From: DATCZB01 sp035513215
GTDB taxonomy: Bacteria; Pseudomonadota; Gammaproteobacteria; Steroidobacterales; Rariloculaceae
NCBI GenBank assembly: GCA_035513215.1
Contig: DATKCK010000012.1
Span: 1 to 20,971 of the forward strand
Length of the DNA: 20,971 nt
Direction: 5' to 3'
Positions 7,700 to 13,892 of the stretch are shown piece by piece. The notes under the pieces are model-generated. The model saw only the letters and a program-made list of their open reading frames with translations, did no database searches and was not told the origin of the DNA. A program made the position numbers and the translations under genes. How positions within the stretch are numbered: position 1 is the first letter of the stretch; every line of letters begins with the position of its first letter.

Positions 7700-7918
7700 T
7701 CAGGCAGCCCCGTAGTTGGCGGGGTAGGTCACCGGCATCGACTGGAACCGGTCCACGCGCATCCGGCCGGACAGCGGATCAAGTTCGTACTTGATAGCGC
7801 TGCCGGCCGGGATCTCGATCAGGGCATCGACTTCCGCGTTGGCTCCTTCCGGCTGCCCGGCGCATGGCCATGAGGCCAGCAGCAATACGAGCAGGCAGCA
7901 CCGGTTCGCGTACGGCAT
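7700..7918 (-). pseudogene. Truncated exported inorganic pyrophosphatase (family I)
   Basis: 72 codons. Residues 1-21 are a signal peptide or lipoprotein-like segment (LLVLLLASWPCAG). Residues 31-71 match the N-terminus of family I inorganic pyrophosphatase: ALIEIPAGSAIKYELD, then GRMRVDRFQS, then PVTYPANYG. Normal enzymes are about 175 residues long and continue with the Asp-rich Mg2+ and pyrophosphate site (DxDPxDxL), all of which is missing: the frame ends two codons after NYG and unrelated sequence follows. ATG 7916-7918 overlaps the receptor stop (ATGA), so in the ancestor the two were translationally coupled. Active enzyme cannot be made from this fragment. A signal peptide on a family I pyrophosphatase is itself uncommon. 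Confidence 0.75.
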
Positions 7919-8276
7919 CAGAAGGTGTAGGACAGGCCGAGTTCGTACGTGGTGCCGAATTCGTCGTACTGCGACAGCCGCCGCTCGTTGCCGAAGTAGT
8001 AGTACTCCGGGCGATCGTTTAGATTGATCGCAGCCGCGGAAATCGTCAGCTTGTCGAGTCGATGACGGCGGCGATCTTGTCTGAATCCCTCTGTTTGGCA
8101 ATGGCGCTCGCCAGCGTCGCCCGGGAGCCGATGACGATGACCTCCTCGGTGACGCCCGGGGAGGCCTCTTGGGCGCCGGCCGACGTACCCAACGCGAGGC
8201 CGACCGCCATGGCGATAGTGTTTCTTCGGGATGGAATCCGGAAACCGTAGTGCACGAGCTGACCTCCACAGTTCAT
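7918..8276 (-). pseudogene. TonB-dependent receptor with large internal deletion
   Basis: The N-terminal part (ATG 8276) encodes a signal peptide (AMAVGLALGTSAGAQ) and then TEEVIVIGSRATLASAIAKQ and RDSDKIAAVIDS, the standard plug-domain opening of Caulobacter/Xanthomonas-type receptors. At about 8047-8058 the sequence jumps, in another frame, to the C-terminal end of the same kind of receptor: LTISAAAINLNDRPEYYYFG and then YELGLSYTF with the terminal aromatic residue (stop at 7918-7920). Normal receptors are 700-1000 residues; only about 115 codons remain. The junction reads ATCGACTCGACAAG, and the repeated TCGAC could have mediated the deletion. The N-terminal frame stops at TGA three codons past the junction. 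It lies directly upstream of, and overlapping, the pyrophosphatase remnant. Confidence 0.8.
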
Positions 8277-8491
8277 CGCGACGCCCATGCGGCATCGCCA
8301 ATGCGAAGACTCTGAGGTCCGTAGATGTCCGCATTCTTGCCAAATCATTGCAGACTTGTGACAAGTCGAAATTCGGCTGCGTTCGCCTGTATCGACCTGC
8401 TGGCAATAATCCGCAACTCCAGGAGGCGGACCGTGTCGCGCGATGTTAATTCTGACGTGGGCGGGCTTGACGTGGTCGAGGCCGACGGGCA

Positions 8492-8507
8492 TCCTACTCC
8501 GGTAGGA
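8492..8507 (+). promoter_or_regulatory. Dyad overlapping the vapB-like ribosome site
   Basis: TCCTAC (8492-8497) and GTAGGA (8502-8507) are a perfect 6-base inverted repeat around TCCG, and the right arm covers the Shine-Dalgarno (AGGAG, 8504-8508) of the antitoxin gene that starts at 8516. It could be an operator for the antitoxin or an RNA hairpin hiding the ribosome site. A TTGACG at 8467-8472 may be the -35 element, but no good -10 follows at normal spacing. Confidence 0.35.
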
Positions 8508-8515
8508 GAAATCTT

Positions 8516-8725
8516 ATGCCTGTCGCAAAGCTCAGCATTACGATCGATGAGGCGGATCTCAAGTGGGTCAGGGCAGAAGCCAAGCGGCTGAGACAAAGCG
8601 TTTCGGCCGTGGTGTCGGATGCCGTGGCGCAGAAACGAACACTCCGGGCGCAGCAGCGGTATTTGCGAAACGCCGGACCGGTTGACGAGCAGGAGCTCCG
8701 CCGTGCCATGGAAGAGCTGGGATAG
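8516..8725 (+). CDS. VapB-type (ribbon-helix-helix-like) antitoxin
   Basis: 69 residues. The N-terminal KLSITIDEADLKWVRAEA followed by SVSAVVSDAV has the strand-helix-helix pattern of CopG/Arc-type antitoxins, which bind DNA as dimers; the charged C-terminal half (EQELRRAMEELG) would wrap the toxin. ATG 8516 follows TAGGAGA with good spacing. The stop TAG (8723-8725) overlaps the GTG start of the PIN-domain gene, the standard arrangement of a toxin-antitoxin pair. It probably neutralises the neighbouring toxin and represses its own promoter. Confidence 0.8.
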   Translation: MPVAKLSITIDEADLKWVRAEAKRLRQSVSAVVSDAVAQKRTLRAQQRYLRNAGPVDEQELRRAMEELG

Positions 8726-9099
8726 TGAACGGCGTGACCCTCGACACGGGGGCGCTCATCGGCCTGGAGCGTCGGACTGAGAGGATGAAGGCGGTGTTGG
8801 GCCGGATCGCCGCCCGCCAGCTCCCGGTAACTATTCCGTCCGTTGTCGTCGCAGAGTGGTATCGCGGGCAGCAGGATTGGCGACGCGTGCTTGCGCTTGC
8901 GAAATTAGTTGAGCCGACGACCGAAGCGCTCGCACGGGTTGCGGGCGCGGCGCTAAAGGCGACGGCGGGTCGTAATGCGATTGATGCTATCGTGATGGCG
9001 TCTGCCGCCCAACGAGGGGACGTCGTTTACACCAGTGATGTGCCGGATTTAGAGGTGTTCTCTCGCGCGTTCCCAGAGGTGCGCATACTTGGCGCCTGA
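8725..9099 (+). CDS. VapC-type PIN-domain toxin
   Basis: 124 residues, normal for VapC ribonuclease toxins. The four acidic metal-binding residues of the PIN domain are present: D7 (VTLDTGALIGLE), E44 (VVVAEWYRG), D87 (GRNAIDAIVMASA) and D105 (VVYTSDVPDL). VapC proteins cleave tRNA or rRNA and stop translation until bound by VapB. Translation starts at GTG 8725-8727 inside the antitoxin stop codon, which couples the two and keeps the antitoxin in excess. The pair appears intact. No plasmid or phage genes surround it; the neighbourhood is a string of small accessory genes. Confidence 0.85.
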   Translation: MNGVTLDTGALIGLERRTERMKAVLGRIAARQLPVTIPSVVVAEWYRGQQDWRRVLALAKLVEPTTEALARVAGAALKATAGRNAIDAIVMASAAQRGDVVYTSDVPDLEVFSRAFPEVRILGA

Positions 9100-9439
9100 C
9101 CGGGGAACAGCCAAGAAGCCGTGCACGATGTGAACGTTGTAGCAAAGCCGCGGGGCTCGCGGCGTTCCATCTAAGTAAACAATCGTAGAAACAACCACTT
9201 GCTCTCAAGTGGAACTTGGCTCCTACGCGCTCAAACCGACGAACTTCGCGAACGAGCCCGTCGAGGGCAGCGATTTCTCCGACCGCTTGGCAAAGAACAG
9301 TCATTCAACGAGAGGAAGCACAGCAACGGTAGCGTCCTTGATCTCCGATCCTGCCGGACATTGCGTATACTCAGTCGGACCGGAATGAGCCGGATCGACC
9401 GGATTCTATCGTTGTTTTTGAGCCGTTCCGAGCAAGCTC
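9100..9439. other. 340-base gap with two hairpins
   Basis: No gene could be supported. GCCGCG (9147-9152) pairs with CGCGGC (9158-9163) 48 bases after the toxin gene, and CCACTTG (9195-9201) pairs with CAAGTGG (9206-9212) around CTCT. Neither is followed by a T run, so they are weak terminator candidates for the toxin-antitoxin operon. They do not fit the paired core-site layout of an integron attC site. Confidence 0.35.
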
Positions 9440-10009
9440 TTGAGAGTTCAAGTCAGGCCGACAGCGAAAACGAGACAGCGCCGTAGGCGTCGTCGACTAA
9501 TCGCACTGACGTTCTACTCCGCCATCGTTTTCGGTCTCGCATGGGTGGCCGACACGAGAGGGACGACTACGATTTTCTTCGTCGGGCATGCGGAAGTCGA
9601 AGGGCTGGGCAACTTGGACTGTGATTCACCTCTAAGCCGGCAAGGCGTCGCGCGTGCTCAGAAGCTCGCAGATTACATGGAGTACGTTGATGTCGTAGCC
9701 GGCCCCAATGCAATCTACGCGACACAATGTCACCGAACGCAGCAGACAGTAGCTCCACTCGCGAAACGCATTGGTCTAGAGGTTCAGATCGCGGACCCGT
9801 ATGACGTTGTCGGGTTCATGAAGCATGTTCTCTCAGAGCATAGGCATGAAATCGTGCTAATCGCGACCGATGCAGACATGCTCGCACCGTTAGTCGAGGA
9901 ACTCCACGGCAAAGAAGGGATCACCGATATCGCGGTGAACGAGGTGTTTACCGTCGTCATACCTACGTACGGTAAGGTAAAGACATACCGTTCGCCGTAT
10001 TCCGAGTGA
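9440..10009 (+). CDS. Membrane-anchored histidine-phosphatase-like protein with altered active site
   Basis: 189 residues. A very basic N-terminus (six Arg at 13-19) precedes one membrane helix (LIALTFYSAIVFGLAWVA, 20-37), so the rest should be periplasmic. The domain follows the histidine phosphatase superfamily: TTTIFFVGHAEVEG (42-55), SPLSRQGVARAQKLADYM (63-80), AIYATQCHRTQQTVAPLA (91-108), VLIATDADM (139-147). The first motif should read RHAE but is GHAE (R49 to Gly), and the second catalytic His region (VVGHSNT-like) reads IATDADM, so that His is lost too. H50 and R99 remain. It may be a non-catalytic relative. The only start before the helix is TTG 9440, with no strong ribosome site, so the exact N-terminus is uncertain. 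Confidence 0.7.
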   Translation: MRVQVRPTAKTRQRRRRRRLIALTFYSAIVFGLAWVADTRGTTTIFFVGHAEVEGLGNLDCDSPLSRQGVARAQKLADYMEYVDVVAGPNAIYATQCHRTQQTVAPLAKRIGLEVQIADPYDVVGFMKHVLSEHRHEIVLIATDADMLAPLVEELHGKEGITDIAVNEVFTVVIPTYGKVKTYRSPYSE

Positions 10010-10066
10010 CTGTTTCTGGACGATGGGGAGAATTCGATTCTGGAAGGCGCGTCTAAAGCCGCCTAT

Positions 10067-10098
10067 TTGCCGCGATATCGCACCAATAGTATGATCAT
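10067..10098 (+). promoter_or_regulatory. Promoter of the parD-like gene with operator-like palindrome
   Basis: TTGCCG (10067-10072) and TATGAT (10090-10095) are 17 bases apart, a good sigma-70 promoter. The palindrome ATGATCAT (10091-10098) overlaps the -10 element and is a reasonable place for the antitoxin to bind and repress. The start codon is 27 bases beyond the -10 element, giving a short leader with GGAGG at 10112-10116. Confidence 0.55.
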
Positions 10099-10121
10099 CG
10101 CAGCTCGGCTCGGAGGACGAG

Positions 10122-10379
10122 ATGGGAACCGTTCGGAAAACGATCACGCTTACAGACAAGCAGGACAAATGGATCAAGGCACAGATCGCTCAGGGAGATT
10201 TCACGAACGACAGCGAGTACATCCGTGACCTCGTTCGCCGCGATCAGGAGCAAAACACCAGGTTTCAGGCGTTGAAGGACGCCGCCCAGGAAGGTATTGA
10301 AAGCGGAGAGAGCAAGAAGTCGATCACGGGGATCAGGGACGAAGTCGAAGCCCGGCTGAAGGCCAATGGCCGTTTATAG
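10122..10379 (+). CDS. parD: ParD-type antitoxin
   Basis: 85 residues with clear ParD features: RKTITLTDKQDKWIKAQI (5-22), then GDFTNDSEYIRDLVRRDQ (25-42), the ribbon-helix-helix DNA-binding part. The C-terminal helix region (QALKDAAQEGIESGESKK) normally binds the ParE gyrase toxin. ATG 10122 has GGAGG five bases upstream. The antitoxin looks complete and has its own promoter, but its toxin gene is broken, so it is an orphan antitoxin here. It overlaps the remnant ParE start by 14 bases, the arrangement expected of an original parDE operon. Confidence 0.85.
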   Translation: MGTVRKTITLTDKQDKWIKAQIAQGDFTNDSEYIRDLVRRDQEQNTRFQALKDAAQEGIESGESKKSITGIRDEVEARLKANGRL

Positions 10380-10422
10380 CCTTTCGGCGAAGGCGGTGGC
10401 GGCTTTTGACGGCATCTGGTGA
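10366..10422 (+). pseudogene. parE: ParE toxin remnant, 19 codons
   Basis: ATG 10366 inside the end of parD opens a frame reading MAVYSLSAKAVAAFDGIW and then TGA. This is the normal ParE beginning (strand, then first helix); ParE toxins run to about 95 residues. After the stop none of the three frames continues a ParE pattern, so the rest was deleted or replaced, not just frameshifted. The replacing DNA is GC-rich with repeated CGGCTCG and carries the promoter of the next gene. Confidence 0.7.
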
Positions 10423-10476
10423 GCTCTCCAGCTTTCGGTCGGCTCGCGTCGACTCGCTCCGTTCGCCTCGCGGATC

Positions 10477-10504
10477 TTGCCCGCGGCTCGTTCTGATGTA
10501 TGAT
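10477..10504 (+). promoter_or_regulatory. Promoter of the RRM protein gene
   Basis: TTGCCC (10477-10482) and TATGAT (10499-10504) are 16 bases apart. The transcript would begin near 10511 and have an untranslated leader of about 80 bases with a small GGGC/GCCC stem near 10540-10555 and a strong TTAGGAGGA ribosome site just before ATG 10590. A long leader is common for cold-induced RNA-binding protein genes; whether this one is cold-regulated is not visible. Confidence 0.5.
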
Positions 10505-10589
10505 GCTCCCGTTAACCCCACCGCTTCAAACGAATCTACGGGCGTAGTGCCCATATCTTCTAGGCGGATCCCGACCCTTAGGAGGAACC

Positions 10590-10877
10590 ATGGGTAGGAA
10601 ACTTTACGTAGGAAATCTACCGTACTCGGCAACCGAGAGTGCTCTTTCGGATAAGTTCGCGGCATGTGGAACCGTGGAATCATGCAAGCTGATTACCGAT
10701 CGTGACACTGGCCAAAGCAAGGGCTTTGGTTTCGTCGAAATGGCGAGCAATGCCGAAGCTCAGGCGGCAATCGATAGCCTTAACGGCGCCGACTACGATG
10801 GACGCCCAATGAAGGTCAACGAAGCGAAGCCGCAGGAAAAGAGATCCGGCGGCGGCGGCGGCGGCAATCGCTGGTAA
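10590..10877 (+). CDS. RRM-domain RNA-binding protein
   Basis: 95 residues forming one RNA recognition motif. RNP2 is KLYVGNLPY (4-12) and RNP1 is KGFGFVEM (44-51), with the expected aromatic residues for RNA stacking. The helix-strand pattern in between (ESALSDKFAACGTVESCKLI) and the end GRPMKVNEAKP are typical of bacterial RbpA-like proteins of cyanobacteria and proteobacteria. A short Gly tail (GGGGGG, then NRW) follows and may add non-specific RNA binding. It has its own promoter and an optimal Shine-Dalgarno and is probably well expressed. A role as RNA chaperone, perhaps in cold, is inferred from the family. Confidence 0.9.
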   Translation: MGRKLYVGNLPYSATESALSDKFAACGTVESCKLITDRDTGQSKGFGFVEMASNAEAQAAIDSLNGADYDGRPMKVNEAKPQEKRSGGGGGGNRW

Positions 10878-10898
10878 GCTTTTCCCCTTAGCCAATCA

Positions 10899-10918
10899 CG
10901 ATGGCCCTGCGGCCATCG
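10899..10918 (+). terminator. GC-rich hairpin after the RRM gene
   Basis: CGATGGCC (10899-10906) and GGCCATCG (10911-10918) form a perfect 8-base stem with a CTGC loop, 21 bases after the RRM stop codon. There is no T run after the stem, so it may be a weak terminator or an mRNA 3'-end stabiliser. The 150 bases from here to the next gene show nothing else. Confidence 0.4.
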
Positions 10919-11068
10919 CGCGTAATCCGCCAAAGCCGGCGGAACGTCGCCTCGTTGCCCTCGGAACGGGCCGGTCCGATGCCATAGTCTCTGCCCGTAC
11001 CGGTCCGCTTGGGTTGGCCCAACGCGGCCCTGGCGAAATCATTCGCTGGGCGAGGCTTGTGATTGGCG

Positions 11069-12022
11069 ATGCCAGTGAGCCGTACCAGACGCGTTTTCGC
11101 TGAGTTAGGCATAGCGCTCGCGCTTGCGGCGCTGCTCATCGCCCGGGCACCGGCACAGCAGGTACGCCCGGAAGCAGAGTCTCGCCCTGAGAATGAAGCA
11201 ATCCTCGCGGACGAAGAGGTCATTGTGCGCGGGCGTCGGTTGGGCGAGCTCGAATTCGATCTTCGAACATACATCAGAGACTTCATCGAGGAGGTCGCGG
11301 CGCCGGCACGCTCGCGCGGTTATGCCCGCTGGCAACGCAGGGTCTGCAATCTGGCGACCACGGCTGCCCAGTACGTCGTCGACCGGATCTCGAGTCTGGC
11401 ATTCGATGTGGGACTAGAGGCGGGCGAGCCCGGGTGCCAGCCTCAGGTGAACATCGTCTTCGTGACGAATGCCAGGGAGACAGCCTCTCTCTTGGTCGAG
11501 CGCCAGCCGCGGGCCTTCCGCCCCGCCGGAGGGAACGCCGGCATGGATCTCGGTCTCGAGGCGCTCGATGAGTTCACACAGTCCGACAAGGCGGTTCGAT
11601 GGTGGCACGTGAGCATGCCCGTCGACGCACGCACGGGCGCGCCGGCTGTCCGCTTTCCGGGACACGGCCCTCCGGTGATTCTCAAGACTGGTCCGTCCCG
11701 CCTGCACAATGGCATTCGAGATGACCTGCAGTACGCCATCATCGTGGTGGACTCGACGAAGTTGACCGGGACCACCTGGCAGCAGCTCGCCGACTATCTC
11801 GCCGTCGTATCACTCGCCCAGATCGATCCATGGACGGATCCGGCTGCCTTCGACAGCATCCTGAATCTTTTCGGCAATCCCGCGGCCTATTCCGGGCTCA
11901 CCGATTGGGACCGCTCCTACTTGCAGGCGCTCTATGCGTTCAATCAGGAGCGAGACGCCCGTCTCCAGAGGAGCGATATCGTCAGCCACATCGCGAGGCG
12001 CGAGCTATCGAGCACTGAATAG
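11069..12022 (+). CDS. Exported protein of unknown function with a VIVRGRRL motif
   Basis: 317 residues from ATG 11069 (TTG 11063 is an in-frame alternative). A signal peptide (basic MPVSRTRR, then IALALAALLIARAPAQQ) is followed by EEVIVRGRRLGELEFDL (49-65). A similar IVVxGRR motif opens many small exported proteins and TonB-receptor plugs in proteobacteria. The remainder is a single globular region with two Cys (about residues 93 and 123, possibly a disulphide), VRWWHVSMPVDARTG, IRDDLQYAIIVVDSTKL and GLTDWDRSYLQALYAFNQER. I know no function for it. It should act in the periplasm or be secreted. It is apparently transcribed alone and followed by a strong hairpin. Confidence 0.7.
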   Translation: MPVSRTRRVFAELGIALALAALLIARAPAQQVRPEAESRPENEAILADEEVIVRGRRLGELEFDLRTYIRDFIEEVAAPARSRGYARWQRRVCNLATTAAQYVVDRISSLAFDVGLEAGEPGCQPQVNIVFVTNARETASLLVERQPRAFRPAGGNAGMDLGLEALDEFTQSDKAVRWWHVSMPVDARTGAPAVRFPGHGPPVILKTGPSRLHNGIRDDLQYAIIVVDSTKLTGTTWQQLADYLAVVSLAQIDPWTDPAAFDSILNLFGNPAAYSGLTDWDRSYLQALYAFNQERDARLQRSDIVSHIARRELSSTE

Positions 12023-12030
12023 CGACCGAT

Positions 12031-12051
12031 CGGCGGGGCCTTGCCCCGCCG
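12031..12051 (+). terminator. Strong hairpin, likely transcription terminator
   Basis: CGGCGGGGC (12031-12039) and GCCCCGCCG (12043-12051) make a perfect 9-base GC stem with a CTT loop, beginning 9 bases after the exported-protein stop codon. The following bases (AATTGGGTT) are only weakly T-rich, so termination may be partial. Confidence 0.55.
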
Positions 12052-12098
12052 AATTGGGTTCAGGCACCATCGATTGACGATTCGTTCGGGGGAGCATT

Positions 12099-13892
12099 GT
12101 GATCGGCGAAAGTCCTGGCGAGACGCCATTCCAGGCGCATGTCGAGCTCCTGGAATCGTTTCTGGCCAATCGCAACGACATCGTCGAGAGAATACAGGAC
12201 ATGCTGAACGCCCAGCGCAAGCCCGTTCAGTACTTGCAGGATCGCCCGCTTTTGTCTCGTCACCTGGAGGATTGCTTCTTCTCGCTCGCCGCCGGCGAGC
12301 AATCTCACCTCAGAGGTCGGCTGGAAGAAGTGCATAGGGCAAGCGGGTTCATGCCGCGTCAGGTTCCCGGACTGCACAACGACCTGATCGATCCGGCCGA
12401 GATGATGATCCGCGGCTTTCATTGCTGGCGGCTGACGCGTTGGCCCGGCCGCAAAGGACGCCTTCGGTACGCGCACACGCTGTTCAACCTCTATCTGCTG
12501 CGCTGCCTCGAGCTGTTGAGCATGCGTCTTTGGGATCCCGGTGCGGGCGCCGCGGGTGATCGGCTTGCGCGGCTTCAGGCTGCGCTCGACGAGCTCTGGC
12601 GAGGGGCGCCGGCCGATCAGCCGGTGCTCGTGCAGGATGCGCGCTGGCTGATCCCGTTGGCACAGAGCCCCACGACCGATGAGCTGGGGGCCTATTTCGA
12701 CGTCGCACAACGGGTTGCAGAGACCCTTCCGGAACAAGACCGGCTCGAGGTGCTGAAGGCCCATGTTCAGATGATTGCCGGGCACCTGCGCTCACAGATT
12801 CGCCACTACTGCACAAAAGACGGAGTCTCTCTCGACGACGATAGCGTGGTCCTGCGCACGCGCACTTCCAACGCCCTCGATTTCGCGTTGCTGGTTGAAG
12901 GCCTCGTGGCGCTGCTCGAGGCCTATCAGCGTGCCCGGCAGGACGGCGACGGCCGGAAAAGGCTGGAGCTGGCAGGCGCGATTTGTCAGGGCATCTCCCC
13001 GGACCCGGAGCTGTTTCTGAATCGCCTCGATTTGCTCGGCCCTTACAGCATCATCGAGCATCTCTTCATAGCGACGGATCGCGACGGGCGCGTTGCCTAT
13101 ACGCCGATGGGTCGGCGGCACCTGCAGCTCTATCGAGGGTACGAAGCGCTGATCGGTCGCCTGGCGGAGTCTTTGCATGAGGAGTGTCCGCGCTTCAGGC
13201 CGGCCGAGGGCGCGTGTTCTCCGTACGGAATCATCTTTGGCACTCCAACCAATCTCACCGAGGATATGGCGTTCAGGACCTTGCAGCCCGACGCCGTGTC
13301 GCGATTCAAAGTGGAAGATGTCTTTGCCGATGGTGATACCGACCCGGACAAGCTCGCCTGGGTAAACGGCTGGCGAAAATTGCCGCACGTCGACCGCGAG
13401 GTGCAGAAGCTCTACGAGTATCCCCATCAATTCGCCGAGGATGTTTTCGCCCGCGTCGAGCACGCGCTGCGAAGGCGCGTCGCGGACGGCGGGTCCAGCG
13501 ACGAGGCTCGAACCGGACGCCTGTTCATCGTGGCCGAAGACGATGCGGGAGGCGATTCGAACGCGGCGTCGATTCCGGATCTTCCGGTCCGGTACATCGC
13601 TTCGTCGGACAGTCAGATCGTCGCTGATCGTAAGGCCGATCCGTATGACGAGACACGTCTCTTGCGCGATCGGCAGGAGGGGTATTTCGTTCTGAGCTAC
13701 GAGACGGCGGGCGGATGGCTTGCCGTCAGGAAGGATTTCCTCACCGAGGTCCTGGGCAAGGGGCAGGATGCGAAGCTCGTCGGGCTTCCCCCCGCGGCCG
13801 CCGCAGTATTGAGCTTGATGTGTCCGAAACTGGTTATTCGGCGGAATCTTCCCGATCAGGCGAGCATGCCGCCGTCGATATTGAACGCCTGA
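12099..13892 (+). CDS. Large soluble protein of unknown function
   Basis: 597 residues, start GTG 12099 with GGGGGAG at 12088-12094. There is no signal peptide or membrane helix. The N-terminal two-thirds are mostly helical and Leu/Arg-rich, with a repeated run of helices around FNLYLLRCLELLSMRLWDPG (residues 127-146) and DFALLVEGLVALLEAYQRAR. A central segment YGIIFGTPTNLTEDMAFRTL (372-391) with nearby WVNGWRKLPHVDREVQKLYE looks conserved. I recognise no enzyme family and see no standard nucleotide- or metal-binding motif. The last 12 codons run into the convergent dehydrogenase gene (37-base overlap). It probably has its own promoter because a hairpin separates it from the gene before. Confidence 0.65.
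   Translation: MIGESPGETPFQAHVELLESFLANRNDIVERIQDMLNAQRKPVQYLQDRPLLSRHLEDCFFSLAAGEQSHLRGRLEEVHRASGFMPRQVPGLHNDLIDPAEMMIRGFHCWRLTRWPGRKGRLRYAHTLFNLYLLRCLELLSMRLWDPGAGAAGDRLARLQAALDELWRGAPADQPVLVQDARWLIPLAQSPTTDELGAYFDVAQRVAETLPEQDRLEVLKAHVQMIAGHLRSQIRHYCTKDGVSLDDDSVVLRTRTSNALDFALLVEGLVALLEAYQRARQDGDGRKRLELAGAICQGISPDPELFLNRLDLLGPYSIIEHLFIATDRDGRVAYTPMGRRHLQLYRGYEALIGRLAESLHEECPRFRPAEGACSPYGIIFGTPTNLTEDMAFRTLQPDAVSRFKVEDVFADGDTDPDKLAWVNGWRKLPHVDREVQKLYEYPHQFAEDVFARVEHALRRRVADGGSSDEARTGRLFIVAEDDAGGDSNAASIPDLPVRYIASSDSQIVADRKADPYDETRLLRDRQEGYFVLSYETAGGWLAVRKDFLTEVLGKGQDAKLVGLPPAAAAVLSLMCPKLVIRRNLPDQASMPPSILNA

Noticed and set aside
7509..7715. Plus-strand open frame of 68 codons after the strong ribosome site
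   Set aside because: Composition is Pro/Arg-rich without structure and it is antisense to the pyrophosphatase remnant and the tail behind it; kept only as an orphan leader.
9360..9460. Possible tRNA because of GTTCAAGTC near 9446
   Set aside because: No matching acceptor stem, anticodon arm or D-loop could be drawn upstream.
8440..10600. Integron cassette array
   Set aside because: Small same-strand genes and toxin-antitoxin pairs suggested it, but I found no repeated attC sites with paired core sequences and several genes have their own promoters.
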